Translations under genes and position numbers: made by a program
Part shown: piece after piece, positions 36,255-64,000 of the stretch
Layout: each line of letters begins with the position of its first letter
Numbering within the stretch: the stretch's first letter is position 1
Notes under the pieces: generated by a model
What the model saw: the letters and a program-made list of their open reading frames with translations, nothing else
What the model was told of the DNA's origin: nothing
Database searches by the model: none
From: Silurus meridionalis
Taxonomy: Eukaryota; Chordata; Actinopteri; Siluriformes; Siluridae
Assembly: GCF_014805685.1 (NCBI RefSeq)
Contig: NC_060900.1
Location: forward strand, 7,505,950 to 7,569,949
Direction: 5' to 3'
DNA: 64,000 nt

Positions 36255-36292
36255 ACAATAAAGCTTGCATTATAGTAAAAAAAAAAAAAAAC
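36255..36292 (+). other. AATAAA followed by a genomic poly(A) tract
   Basis: AATAAAGCTTGCATTATAGT then 15 A's. This is the mark of a reverse-transcribed polyadenylated RNA. The source transcript, upstream of it, was not recognised. Confidence 0.45.
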
Positions 36293-36914
36293 TTGGCTGA
36301 GCAGTAGCTTATAGATGCGTAGACTTTCTGCAGTACCTTTATTCTAAAAAAAGAAACAATTCGGCTGGAATTCTGTTGCTAATGGCATGTGAAATTGAAG
36401 TTTTTTTTACATTTTACTTGGCTTAGGTACTGTATTTATATATTACCCCATATCGATATCGCATCATGGTCCTGGAATCCAGTATATCATTCCTTCACAG
36501 TCCTGGAATCACAGTATATCCATATGTATATAGATGGCATAAGAACAAAAAAACTAACTAAAAATAAACAATACAAAAACAATGTAGCTTAATTAGGATA
36601 TAAATAAATAGTTTAATATAAATTTTTCTAATAGCAATACATCAGCAACTTGTCAAGGAAATCCCAAAGGTCCATTTAATCTTACATTGGGGTTTCCATA
36701 ATTCGGTTTCCAAATGGCTTGTTTTTCTCCCTTTTTTCACCTTTAAAAAAAGCAGTTTATACAGGTCAAATCCACAGAATCCTCTCAGAACCTTCTGCTA
36801 TGTATTCACCGACCTCGTCAGGCTTTATAGGAGAAGACTCAGAGCTTCACCATGTCAGATAGAAGTAGAATATAATTGTTATGTGAAAGAGTGACAATTA
36901 TTGTGCTACAAATT

Positions 36915-37560
36915 GTATGTCAAGTCAAAGTTTATTTCTATAGCCCCTTTCAAAACAGACATTGTCTCAAAACAGCTTCAGAGAATTTAAGCGTTAAGGT
37001 GAGCAATGTGTATTTACCCCTGATGAGCAGCCACAGCCATGGCATTTGTGGCAAGCAAAAACTCCCTTAGATGATATGAGGAAGAAACCTTGAGAGGAAC
37101 CAGATTCAAAAGGGAAACCCATCCTCATCTGGGTGACATCAAGAGTGTAATTATAGTCTTTAATACAGTACAATACAGAACACTGGCGAGTGAAAACTAA
37201 CATGAGCACTTGAATGTAAGATTTTAGTAATGTCCTTTGTATTTTACAGTCATTTGAGGTTATAAAACCAGGAGCTACTGAGCAACTCATAAAATAGCTC
37301 AACATTTGAGATCATCACAGATCCAACACCAGCTTCTCCCTGCCAGAGAACACCTTTAAACACTCAAAGAGGTCCAGTGTCCAAACTCCACATGAAGTGG
37401 GATCCAAATGGCGCTGGTACGTTTCTAGATGGGTCGGGATGTTTGCATCTACTTCTTTAAAGGTCCACAATCTTCATGAAGTGGGACACGACTGGACCTC
37501 AGGATGCCTCGGGATGGGTAGAGAAAAGTCTCCGTCCATGAAAGCAGTAAGTTTTGGGGA
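36915..37560. mobile_element. teleost interspersed repeat
   Basis: Starts GTCAAGTCAAAGTTTATTTC and contains AACTCCCTTAGATGATATGA and TTGAGAGGAACCAGATTC, also found at 50230-50345. Further right GAAGTGGGACACGACTGGA. Probably a non-autonomous DNA element. Confidence 0.55.
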
Positions 37561-38154
37561 ATTGTGTGCGTACTTTTACCAAGGCCAATACCAATATTAG
37601 TAAAAGGCACTGTACTGCATCACTGAACTTTCTGCAGATGATGGGGGGGAAAAAATCTGGAAACATGAAACATTTATGACCTCATTAGGTAACACCAACT
37701 TCAGCCCAGTTTCTTATCATGCGTAAAGGCTCCTGACTCTGCTTTATTACAACATGCAGACAAAAAAAGGGATCTAAAAAAGTGTTAGTGGATTTGTTTA
37801 CTGTGCTAGACAGATGCTGTCTTACAAGTTCCTCAAAATACTTTTTTTATAAAGTCACATTAAAGAAATTGACCCAAAAATTATTTATATGACAAGACTA
37901 GATCACCCACATTTTAAGATCTTTATAGAATAGAAATTTAAATCAAAACTCTTTTTTTCCCCCCTGAAAAATATAGATTATAGTGTATGTACAGAGAATA
38001 CAGCACTGAAAGTAGTCTGAATAAACTGATCCTGTGTGCACATAACTTTGTGTGTGTGGATGCAATGTGCATGCAAAGTGAAATAGATACAGATGAGGAA
38101 CAAGAAATGGATCATTTCTTCCCCTTGTATGTGAATGTGACTAACAATCTAACA

Positions 38155-38460
38155 AACCAACACCTACACTCATCAAAACACCTGTACACCTACTTATTCA
38201 GTATTTACATCAAACACCTGAAAATGATTTAGTGTTTGAGAAACTGCTGATCTGATCTCAATTTCACACACGAAAGACTCCCTGTAGATCTGGAGATTGA
38301 CTCTTCTGTACGTGGGAATGTCTATTCAGAAGACAATTGCCAAAATGGTTTACATCATGACAGGAGGCCTACACAGTATAACCACTTTTTACATGCCTGG
38401 TGAGCAGAAAACCATGTCAGAATTCATAACTTGTGAATGTCAAACCTCTATTCAGTAGCC
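38155..38460 (+). mobile_element. decayed Tc1-like fragment
   Basis: GAGAAACTGCTGATCTGATC and a following ATTTCACACACGA match the 5' part of the family at 40608, heavily mutated. Confidence 0.45.
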
Positions 38461-38890
38461 CAGAGTGTATAATGTTGGCATATTTAATAAAGTAAGTATA
38501 TCTCTCTGATTAAAATACTACAAAATAAATGACAGAATTCTAGGTATGAACTCCATTTACTGTACTATCAGCCACTGTGTTCCTCTACTGTATGTGTAAC
38601 TTGAGGGTTTGTGCTCCACTTTCACTGGTAATCAGTACTGGTACTGAAGCCTCATTTTGAACTGCAGTCACTGTCTTGTTTGTCTTCTTGGTTGTTGGTG
38701 GTGTTCACAGACCTCATCTTTATGCACAGGTTATTGTTTCCTTGTTCCAGTGGTTAACGTTTGCACTCTTAATAAAACATCTCTTGCAGCTGCTTCTGCT
38801 CGCATTACATGACCTTTATCAACATGCCATTTTATCTGATATTATTGTTTTGTGTTTGTGTGCAATATACTAGGTGAGTATACTCAATAA

Positions 38891-39415
38891 TACACTGATC
38901 AGGCATAACATTATAACCACCTGCCTAATATTTACTGAACTGTAGCTACGCACCACCATACGCAATAGACTGTGATGTACTGTGTATTCTGACACCTTTA
39001 TATCTGAACCAGCAATTCGAGCTACAGGAGCTCATCTGTTGGATCGGACAACAGGTGCCGGCCTTCGCTCCCCATGTGCATCAATGAGCCTCGGCTGCCT
39101 ATGACCCTGTCGCCGGTTCACCACTGTTCCTTCCTTGGACCACTTTTGATAGATACTGACCACTGCAGACTGGGAACATCCCACAAGAGCTGCAGTTTTG
39201 GAGACGCTCTGAAGCAGACCTTACAATCTGGCCCTCGTCATACTCGCTTAAATCCTTACGCCCATTTTTCCAGCTTCTAACACATTAACTTTGAGGAGAA
39301 AATGTTTATTTGCTACCTAATAATATCCCACACACTAACAGGTGCCATGATGCAGAGATAATTAGTGTTTTTCACTTCATTACATAATGTTATAATGTTA
39401 TGCCTGTTCGGTGTA
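38891..39415 (-). mobile_element. Tc1-like deletion derivative (TACACTGATCAGGCATAACA family)
   Basis: Ends TACACTGATCAGGCATAACA and ATGTTATGCCTGTTCGGTGT are inverted repeats. The inside is the reverse complement of the transposase start region; the middle is deleted. About 525 bp. Confidence 0.85.
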
Positions 39416-40607
39416 TTCCAGAAGCATTACATTAAATATTGTTGTGTTGTAAAAACATATTTAAGGTGCTATTTCTGTAGATATCAAGCAACAGCTTTGA
39501 GTCTGGTTCTTCTCAGAGTATCTTCATCATGTGTGGGTTAGTGAAGCATAACTGGTATCATTTTAACTGTAAACTGGTGAAAAAATTGACAGACAAGTCA
39601 AACCGTGACCTTTCACAAAGCTGGTTTGCAAAAAAATAAAATAAATAAATAAATAAAACTTTTGGATTAAGTAAAAAAAAAAAAAATAGTGACAGCATCC
39701 ATAACTCTAGCACAAATATATAACATTTATACATAAAGCACATATGCTATATTATGCTGACTAGCTAGTAAAGACTACTGTAATATAAATTATCCACACT
39801 TTAACCCTGATCATACTGCAGTGTCCTTAACTATTATGTAACAATAAGGGTACCTATTAATTTTTTTCCCCCACTACCCTCCTAACACGCTTTCTTTCTT
39901 CTTTCTGGATCTGTCTAATTCGTCCTGAAACCTTGCCTATGGGCGAAGTTCTCTTCAATTCCACATTACTCACTGCTGAGGATGGTTCCACGTGAGCAGT
40001 CTACAGATCCATGAAATTGCTGTGGAAGGTAAACTCAAGAACCATTAGCATAGATTTGGACTGTATTTCAAATAAACAGCTTGGTTATACAATGGTTGAG
40101 GGCAGCAATTGCCATGAAGGGTTTTGCATTTAAACTCCCACCAGTGAACAGATGATAACCTTAACAATGACAAACTTATGAATGGACATTTAGTGTCACC
40201 CAGATGAGAATGGGTTCCATATGGGGACAAATGAAAACAACAAATATATACATATGTTCTATTTGTACTCTATTTCTGTAAAGATGTAAAAATGTGCATT
40301 GTGAAAAGCACTGAATTAAACTAAACTGTTTCAAAACAAAAATCAACTCGTAAAAGCCAGGAGCAGGTCACGTGACCATGACCAAAGGGTATTGCGACAT
40401 AGGAGCATTTCTCACAAAAGCAAATTTCTCCCTGGAGCTGAATAAGAGAAGGTGGCAATTGTTGTATTTTGTGCACTATTCTTAGTGTGTGTATCGGTGT
40501 CAGGGCTGACGGAGAACCTGCTACACAGGTCTGTGCTGCAGTACTTGATATAACCTGAGACAAAGTTTACTGCTCTCTCCATTTGTGTCACAGTCTAAAT
40601 ACAATAT

Positions 40608-41135
40608 ACTGTAACACTGAACACTTTATTAGGAACACCCAGCCACTCATGAAATGATCCAATCAGCTAATCATGTGGCAGCAGCGCGAAGCTGAATTCA
40701 TGCGAAAAAGAACCAAGAACTTCAGATAAATGTTCATAACCATCAGAATGTGAAACACGATATTAGTCAAGATTTTGACTGCGGCATGGTTGTTGATGAC
40801 AAAAACACGCAAACACACACCAGTCTCTCAGGTTTCCTCAGAATAATCAGATAAAGAGAAAAAGATGATTTAGTAAGCTACAGCTGTACAGAGGGAAACG
40901 CATTGTCTTTGAGAGAGATTAATGGAGAATGGCCAGACTGGTTTGTGCTGACCGAAAGGATACAGTTACTCAAAATCACGGTACAGTTGGGATGAGCAGA
41001 AAAGCATCCAGTATGCAAAACATGTTGAATCTTGAGGAAAATTGGCCACAACTATTTATGATGTTGAGAAGCTCAAAGAAATCTTGTGAAATTCAAGCAT
41101 TGGACGTCGTCTTTTTAAACAGAGCAAATGGATGA
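40608..41135 (+). mobile_element. Tc1-like element 5' part
   Basis: Starts ACACTTTATTAGGAACACCC and CAATCAGCTAATCATGTGGC. It encodes RMARLVCADRKDTVTQ and later NLEENWPQL, decayed helix-turn-helix parts of a transposase. The 3' half is missing. Confidence 0.75.
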
Positions 41136-41193
41136 GCTACTCAATATCACTATAGTGCTCTGAATGAATGCTCAATGAGGGTATATTCTACAT

Positions 41194-41986
41194 TAGGGAT
41201 GTGCATCTCCATAACCGAGGCTGATTCAACTCATCAACACAATGCGATTCAATGCAATGGAGAAAAATACGACGCTATGCAATTCAACATGGTACAGATA
41301 GTTCGCTTTTATTTCTTCGGCTCAGACAGACAGCATATCCTAAGTGCCTTCTGACTTCTAACGCATGGCCCTTTCACAAACAGGCCTTTGTAGTGCAAAA
41401 AAGTGCAGATTACCTCTACCATGTTAATCTGCACTGTATTACCAAAAGTATGCAGACACCTGTTCATTTGTAGGGTATGAGCTTTTTGAGCTTTGCTTTC
41501 CGCATTTAGTCCCAATCTGCTCTTATACTTCCATCCACTCACCCGAGATGAGGTTTAACTACATTTTGGAATGTGTTTGTGGACATTTGTGTTAATCATC
41601 CACAAGGTTGGTAGTAAAGTCGGGTACTGATGTGGGTGAGGTGATAATTCACAGAATTCTATAGCAGGCCCCTCAAGATCTTCTGCCATGTAAATTATAT
41701 ATTTACAAAGCTCAGTTTGTGCACAGGGGCATCGTCATGAAACAGGTTTGGGTTTCCAAGTTTAAGTGAACGCTTAATTTTAACATACAGCATCCATTTG
41801 TGTGCCAGTACAATTGAGAGACAGTTTAGCGAGGAGAAATCAATCTAAAATATTGGTCACAAACTATTGCTCACTTTCTAAATAATAAAAGTACAGCGCC
41901 TCTACTAATAATTATTTATAAAAAAAATCGATTTTTACCAATGCAAATATGTTAAAAACCGAAATTGCTGAATCTTACCATCACTA
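41194..41986. mobile_element. hAT-like element with a nested Tc1 derivative
   Basis: Left TAGGGATGTGCATC and CGATTCAATGCAATGG; right AATCGATTTTTACCAATGC and CTTACCATCACTA. Ends are imperfect inverted repeats (TAGGGATG / CATCACTA). Bases 41430-41872 inside belong to a Tc1 derivative. Confidence 0.55.
41430..41872 (-). mobile_element. Tc1-like derivative nested in a hAT-like element
   Basis: Contains CAAAAGTATGCAGACACCTG, CCCCTCAAGATCTTCTGCC and GTGCACAGGGGCATCGTCAT, as in the 17486 copy. Confidence 0.65.
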
Positions 41987-41991
41987 ACAGG

Positions 41992-42205
41992 AACACTTTA
42001 CAAGACCTGCTCTGACCCAGTCATCTAGCCATCACAATTTGGCCCTTGTCAAAGTCACTCCTTACATTTGCCCATTTTTCCTGCTGCCAACACATCAACT
42101 TCAAGGACTGAACTTTCAGCCAAATATATCCCACCCCTTGACATGTGATCACCAATGTTATTCACTTCACAATTGATGAATGATCAGTAATCATTACTTT
42201 GTGCT
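41992..42205 (-). mobile_element. Tc1-like fragment (TACACTGATCAGGCATAACA family)
   Basis: GCTCTGACCCAGTCATCTAG and CCATCACAATTTGGCCCTTG then CCCATTTTTCCTGCTGCC match the transposase start region in reverse. Confidence 0.7.
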
Positions 42206-42927
42206 AGGAGAGATGAGAGAATTGCCATGGGTATAGTGACCTCACTTCACACCACCTCCTAATAGATAATACGATAATCATCCTGGAAAAAGAAAAGTTT
42301 TTGAGAAGCTCAATCCTGGTCTGTGAAATGAAAAAAGTGTAGAATTAGACAAGGTTCCTCGAAGACATGCATTCGAGTGAATGGATACAAAGATACACAC
42401 AGCCACACCACCCACACACACAAGACCATACTCTCTAGGAATTCATTAGACAGTTGTACAAAACTCTAAATTTTTTTTTATTAAATTCTATTGTACATTT
42501 TTTCTTTCATATATAAAAAAAGTTCTACAGTGACAGGGTTGGCATGTAACCGGAAAAGACAGCACACTGTTTAGACCTTTTTAATACACAATACCTAGCA
42601 CAAGAATAGTACAAAACAGAATAGACACTGGTACAACAGGTACACTGAGACACAAGACATGTGTGAGTGTATTTGTGTTGTAGTGTGTGTGAGTGCCTTT
42701 AAGAACGAGGGAGGGGGACACACGATGGGGACGGTGTTGCTGCTTGTGTGATCAAATAAATAAAAGATAATTCTTCACTCTGGAATTAGCTGCATCCTCT
42801 GTTCAAAAGTGAGGACAGCACATTGTGCATTGATTGACATATTGATTTTTTTTTAGCCACACACACCACACACACACACACAACTCTCTCACACTTCCTC
42901 TATCTTTCTCTCTTACACACTCGTACT

Positions 42928-43182
42928 ACGGAAGTTCTAAGAGGCCATGCCCTCAAATATTTTCCTTTCTTGTTTTCTCGTGATCTCAACAAAAAAAGTT
43001 GTTTTCTCGTTATCACGACATTTTCTCGTGATCTTGACATAACCAAAGTCGCTTTCTTGCATCCGAATGCTCGGAAAAATGAAGTACTGATCATGAGGGA
43101 ACGACGTTTGTCACGTCAAGGTCATGAGAAAATAAAAACCAAGCAAGAACAATTGTAACGCGTGGCCTTCTAGGACCTCCGC
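42928..43182. mobile_element. MITE with about 22-bp inverted repeats and 9-bp target-site duplication
   Basis: Ends ACGGAAGTTCTAAGAGGCCA and (reverse complement of the right end) GCGGAGGTCCTAGAAGGCCA. Flanks ACTCGTACT (42919-42927) and ACTCATACT (43183-43191) match 8 of 9. The interior repeats TTTCTCGTGATC in both orientations. It sits in the presumed brpf1 3' UTR. Confidence 0.75.
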
Positions 43183-43867
43183 ACTCATACTGCTGCAGAC
43201 AATATTTGTAGCTGACAGTCTGCAACACAAGCCTGCATAATAATATGTGGACATAAAGGTTTTTTTTACATGCGCACATCTCGTGTCCTGTTTGGGATTC
43301 CCAGACGTACTTCCCACATCTATCTCGTGTTTATCTGTATTGGCCGGGTTACGCTCGAAGAACCTTTTGGTGTGAACTCTGCTCTTCAGCTTGATTCACA
43401 GACACTCACACCGCAGTGTGCGGTTTAAAAGAAAAGCTGCGTCGGGTCGGGGCGCGGTGATGCAAACGCGCACGTCCGAGAGCGTGTTGAGAACTTCTTT
43501 CCATCGTTACAAAAACTACAGACGTTTTCACCACCCTTTGTCTGAACGGTGTAGTGTGAGATAAAGTGTGTGAGTTTGGAGTGTGTTTCTGTTCTGGCAT
43601 GGATAAAAGAAAGGACTCTACAAAAATCTACCGGTTTCGATATTTAAAAAACACAGAGACTAGAGACGAAACACGATACACACCGAACGCCATGCCTGTA
43701 GTTTTTTAGCACCGAAGAGATGGATTACTGTGTTGGAATTTGTGTGTGTGACATCCACAATATGAATCTAGTTACACATGCCATCTTTGCGTGCCTGTGT
43801 CAAGTCCGTGTAGTTATGTGTTTTAGGTGTTCATGCATGCTTTCTCACCTTTATACTCATGTGCTTG

Positions 43868-43878
43868 TGTGTGTGTGT

Positions 43879-43911
<33 letters not shown>

Positions 43912-43916
43912 GAAGT
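43868..43916. repeat. (GT)n microsatellite next to the brpf1 stop codon
   Basis: On the coding strand this (CA)n begins within about 10 bases of the TGA. Confidence 0.95.
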
Positions 43917-43923
43917 GTGTGTT

Positions 43924-61364
<17,441 letters not shown>

Positions 61365-61396
61365 GCTGTTCGGCGTTGCTCTATTTCAGCTTACAT
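61365..61396 (-). other. brpf1: brpf1 5' leader segment after a CTTTCAG acceptor
   Basis: The 32 bases before the start codon follow a good splice acceptor (CCTCTTTCAG at 61397-61406), so a further noncoding exon probably lies upstream. The first six bases of the segment are ATGTAA, a start codon directly followed by a stop. No upstream donor was identified with confidence. Confidence 0.55.
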
Positions 61397-61767
61397 CTGA
61401 AAGAGGAACGGAGAGATGATAGCGTTGTAGCTGTATGACTTACTGGAATGGAATCTCCACCAATAAGTAAAAATGGACTTCTACTTCACAGACTTGTTTG
61501 TAAATAGAAGGAGAGAAGAAGAAAAGGTGGCAATGCGAACATTATTTCAGTCGTAAACAATAAAAAAGCGATACCGCGCATGTCTGGTCTTAAAGTGTTT
61601 CTGATAGCGCAATTTTAATTTTAATAAAATCTAAAAGTAGATGATGACGTGGAATTTCCGTACCCCTTAATTCAGACGTTGAGGCGACAGCTCTGGACAA
61701 CCGAAGGACCGTGTCCAGATGTGTATAATTATCTAGTTGAGACCGGGTGTGTCTACACAAGAGAAGC
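61397..61767. promoter_or_regulatory. brpf1 upstream region, possible bidirectional promoter
   Basis: Between the last brpf1 acceptor and the plus-strand ATG at 61768. It contains TGACGTGG (CRE-like) at about 61645 and scattered CpGs. No TATA box. Inference only. Confidence 0.3.
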
Positions 61768-62077
61768 ATGGATGTCTACAATGACTACGTCAGCAAAAGA
61801 AATTTGATCAACAATATGTGGATGATGTTTATCTTGTGTGTGGTGAGCCTGGAGCGCAACACTGTTCAAATCATCCTCTTTTTTTTTAAATCGTTAGTAA
61901 CCGGGGAGGTTATTAGTGCGTATACAGACGCAGTGTTTAATCCACGTAGCTAGTGTACAGGTTTCACCTCCTGCTGTTCAATAAACCAAGTGATCTCCTG
62001 AGCTCCTTGTTGGGGGTCTCCACTGCAGTGGTGTGAACCCGATCAAACAAACCTAAGAACCCATGAACAGGAGCAGG
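61768..62077 (+). CDS. possible small divergent gene (two candidate exons)
   Basis: Exon 61768-61842 encodes MDVYNDYVSKRNLINNMWMM then FILCV before a GTGAGC donor. CACTGCAG-bounded 62029-62077 continues the frame (WCEPDQTNLRTHEQEQ) to a GTAAGA donor. Unspliced, the first ORF continues to 61953 through a hydrophobic segment. AATAAA signals lie at about 61980 and 62296. I do not recognise the product, and it may be noncoding. Confidence 0.28.
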
Positions 62078-62904
62078 GTAAGAACAGTGAAGCTAGCGTA
62101 CAACACCTCGCATGTTACAACATTAACTGTGTTCCATTTTAACTTATTGCATACATAATTCCATACGTTTTAAAATATTTGTGGTTTGATTTAAGTGAAG
62201 TGTGTAGCCATGTTGCTGTGAGTTTTGTTGCGATGGAAGAGTGTGTGTGAGAAAAAGTGTGAATGCTCTGTCTGTGGCCCTGTGTGTGGTCACGAATAAA
62301 CAAGAAGGTGCAATTCAATACTGGCTAACGTGTCTTTTTTTTTATTCATGCGGTGTTGGTTTTATATAAAAGATGTCCTCGAGTTGCTAGTCGCTATCCA
62401 CGCCGTTACGATTTTTTTTGAGAATGTAAAGCATTTTTTTTTCCACAACAAGTTAGTTTCTGGTCTGAGAGAGCGTGAACAACCTGTTTTCATTTCGACG
62501 TTTTAAATCGCGAGAATAAAAAAACGGTCACAATACGAGAGTGTATACGCCGGATTCCACCGATGCGTTTTCAATGCAAACGTGACGTTAATAGTGATAT
62601 CGGTATTGTTGTTTTCATTTGCCGTTAGAGTAAATCGCAACAACTCGGACAAAACACGAATACAGAGTTCACTCGTACATTACGTGATGGCGTCTAGTAG
62701 ATTAGTCTAGTCTGAAAATGTGTATATTTATATCATTTCATATAGTTCATCAATTGAATTGAATTTTGCGTCTCTATGAGCAACATGATGGTGTTTCGTT
62801 CCTGGACGAATCAACGCTTTAAATGATTGGGGTCAATTGCAATGACATACTTATTTCAACTTATTGGAAAAGTTTCATCTCTGTCAATGTTGTGAACTGA
62901 CCCC

Positions 62905-63080
62905 ACCACAGAACATGAAGAATATTAAATATTTCATGAGTCAGCTGTCCACAGAACAGCACAGAATCCTGACCTTGATCACTGAACACCACACGGATGG
63001 GATGCTGACATCGGTGTCTGACACCACTAACACTCGACCACCACACTCCGAAATCTAGTGGAAAAAGCTTTCCACAAAAG
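62905..63080 (+). mobile_element. Tc1-like transposase 3' fragment
   Basis: ACACTCCGAAATCTAGTGGA and AAAAGCTTTCCACAAAAGTG match the C-terminal coding end of the TACACTATATAG family, degraded upstream. Confidence 0.55.
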
Positions 63081-63261
63081 TGAGTACATGCAGATCAACA
63101 TTATTTGAATAAAAATAAGTGCATACTTTATGCAATAAACTGTAGCACTATGTAGTAACACTAATATTTTTTTTTTTTAAACGAGAAATAGTACTGATGA
63201 GCCCGGTGTACACGTGTCCTGGAGAAGTCAACTATTGTTTAATAATTCAAAATTAAATCAC

Positions 63262-63540
63262 AGGAACCAGAGGATAAACAAGAAGGTGAACAAGATCATG
63301 AACCAGAGGGTGAACTAGAAGATGAACGAGGGGGTGAACCAGAAGATGAACCAGAGGGTGAACTAGAAGATGAACCAGAGGGTAAAACAGAGTGTAAACC
63401 AGGGAGTGAACCAGGAATTTTTAAACTGGGAGTAAACCAGGGAGTGAACAAGGAATTTTAAACTGGGGGTGAACCAGGGAGTGAACAAGAAAGTGAACCA
63501 GGGGATTAAACAGGGGTGAACCCGGGGGTGAACCATTGAA
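63262..63540 (+). repeat. 12-bp-unit minisatellite with open frame
   Basis: Units of GAACCAGAGGGT and GAACTAGAAGAT, then looser GTGAACCAGGGA units. The plus strand is open as Glu-Pro-Glu-Gly / Glu-Leu-Glu-Asp repeats from an ATCACAG acceptor-like site for about 55 codons. No start codon or conserved neighbour exon seen. Confidence 0.75.
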
Positions 63541-64000
63541 ACTGACGTTTTAAGAGACACCTTGGCGTTAACAACTTTGAATGAGATCCAGAACAAGATT
63601 CATTACCAAAAAAATAAAAAATTCCAAACACAAAGTGAGATATGAAATGAACAGATCTGCCATTACCAGGCAGAAGTTTTGGCGATCCTGTAAATTATAA
63701 ATAATACATAAAAAAGATCCTTCAAATATGAATCAAGACGTGTCTAGTAAACTAATAGAAATAGATTCGTTCTTTAAAAAAGCTTTCCAAAAACAAACAA
63801 ACAAACAAAAAAAAAACAACTTGCCTAAAAATCCTACTTTCTGTATTTGATTCCTTTCACCTCAACATGAAGCAACTACAGAACTTGAGTCAGTGAATCA
63901 ACACATTCAACCAAAGCTACAACTAAACTACATAAAAACATAAATATTCGAGCAGGATAAAGAAATTAAAGGGTTGAAAGGGTCTTTTTATCGGGTAAAG

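Larger units (their letters stand above)
30977..42476. other. gene-poor interval between il17re and brpf1
   Basis: No conserved protein-coding exon was recognised. At least five Tc1/mariner families, a hAT-like element, a retrocopy-like poly(A) site and common teleost interspersed repeats make up most of what can be named. Stretches around 34.1-35.2 kb, 37.6-38.1 kb and 39.4-40.6 kb show nothing I can name. Confidence 0.6.
42477..43923 (-). other. brpf1: presumed brpf1 3' UTR
   Basis: About 1.45 kb from the stop codon to the first AATAAA on the minus strand, at 42482-42477. It contains a (GT)n repeat at 43868-43916 and a 255-bp transposon (42928-43182). The poly(A) choice is inference; no closer canonical signal was seen. 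Confidence 0.45.

Overview
The window is teleost-fish nuclear DNA. Its genes have short exons, GT-AG introns and vertebrate-type proteins. The rest is AT-rich and crowded with (TA)n and (CA)n microsatellites, V-SINE-like elements and relics of several Tc1/mariner families. That much Tc1 debris would suit an otophysan such as a catfish, but the sequence alone does not fix the species.

Three protein-coding genes lie head-to-tail on the minus strand, so transcription runs right to left. brpf1 (61364 to 43924, 15 coding exons, about 1279 aa) encodes the scaffold of MOZ/MORF histone acetyltransferase complexes. All its hallmark domains are readable: C2H2 finger, PHD-knuckle-PHD module, bromodomain and PWWP. 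il17re (30353 to 14817, 17 coding exons, about 762 aa) encodes an IL-17 receptor E orthologue with signal peptide, ectodomain, one membrane helix and a SEFIR domain. il17rc (5044 to 303 and off the left edge) shows only its first four coding exons, about 155 aa of the IL-17 receptor C N-terminus. Every exon was placed by translation plus splice sites, and the phases close across all three genes. Human 3p25 also has IL17RE next to IL17RC in tandem, with BRPF1 farther off.

Layout: 1-5044 il17rc 5' half; 5045-14764 intergenic (CpG-rich patch near 6.2-6.4 kb, a minisatellite split by a LINE fragment, a duplicated ORF-like segment, V-SINEs and a 95-bp satellite with a palindromic core); 14765-30353 il17re; 30354-42476 a gene-poor stretch of nested Tc1, hAT-like and other repeats, including a frameshifted Tc1 transposase; 42477-61396 brpf1 with its presumed 3' UTR; 61397-64000 the brpf1 upstream region, with a possible small divergent gene and a 12-bp minisatellite.

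The two receptors belong to one pathway: by family knowledge IL17RE serves IL-17C and IL17RC serves IL-17A/F, both with IL17RA, signalling through SEFIR-SEFIR contacts. brpf1 is a chromatin gene with no evident functional link to them. I found no prokaryotic features, CRISPR arrays, rRNA or convincing tRNA genes, and nothing I would call a new biological system. The most notable loose ends are a perfect 49-bp inverted repeat in an il17re intron, the duplicated ORF-like segments at 8.4/9.7 kb, a 16-nt micro-exon, and a transposon with a 9-bp target-site duplication in the likely brpf1 3' UTR.
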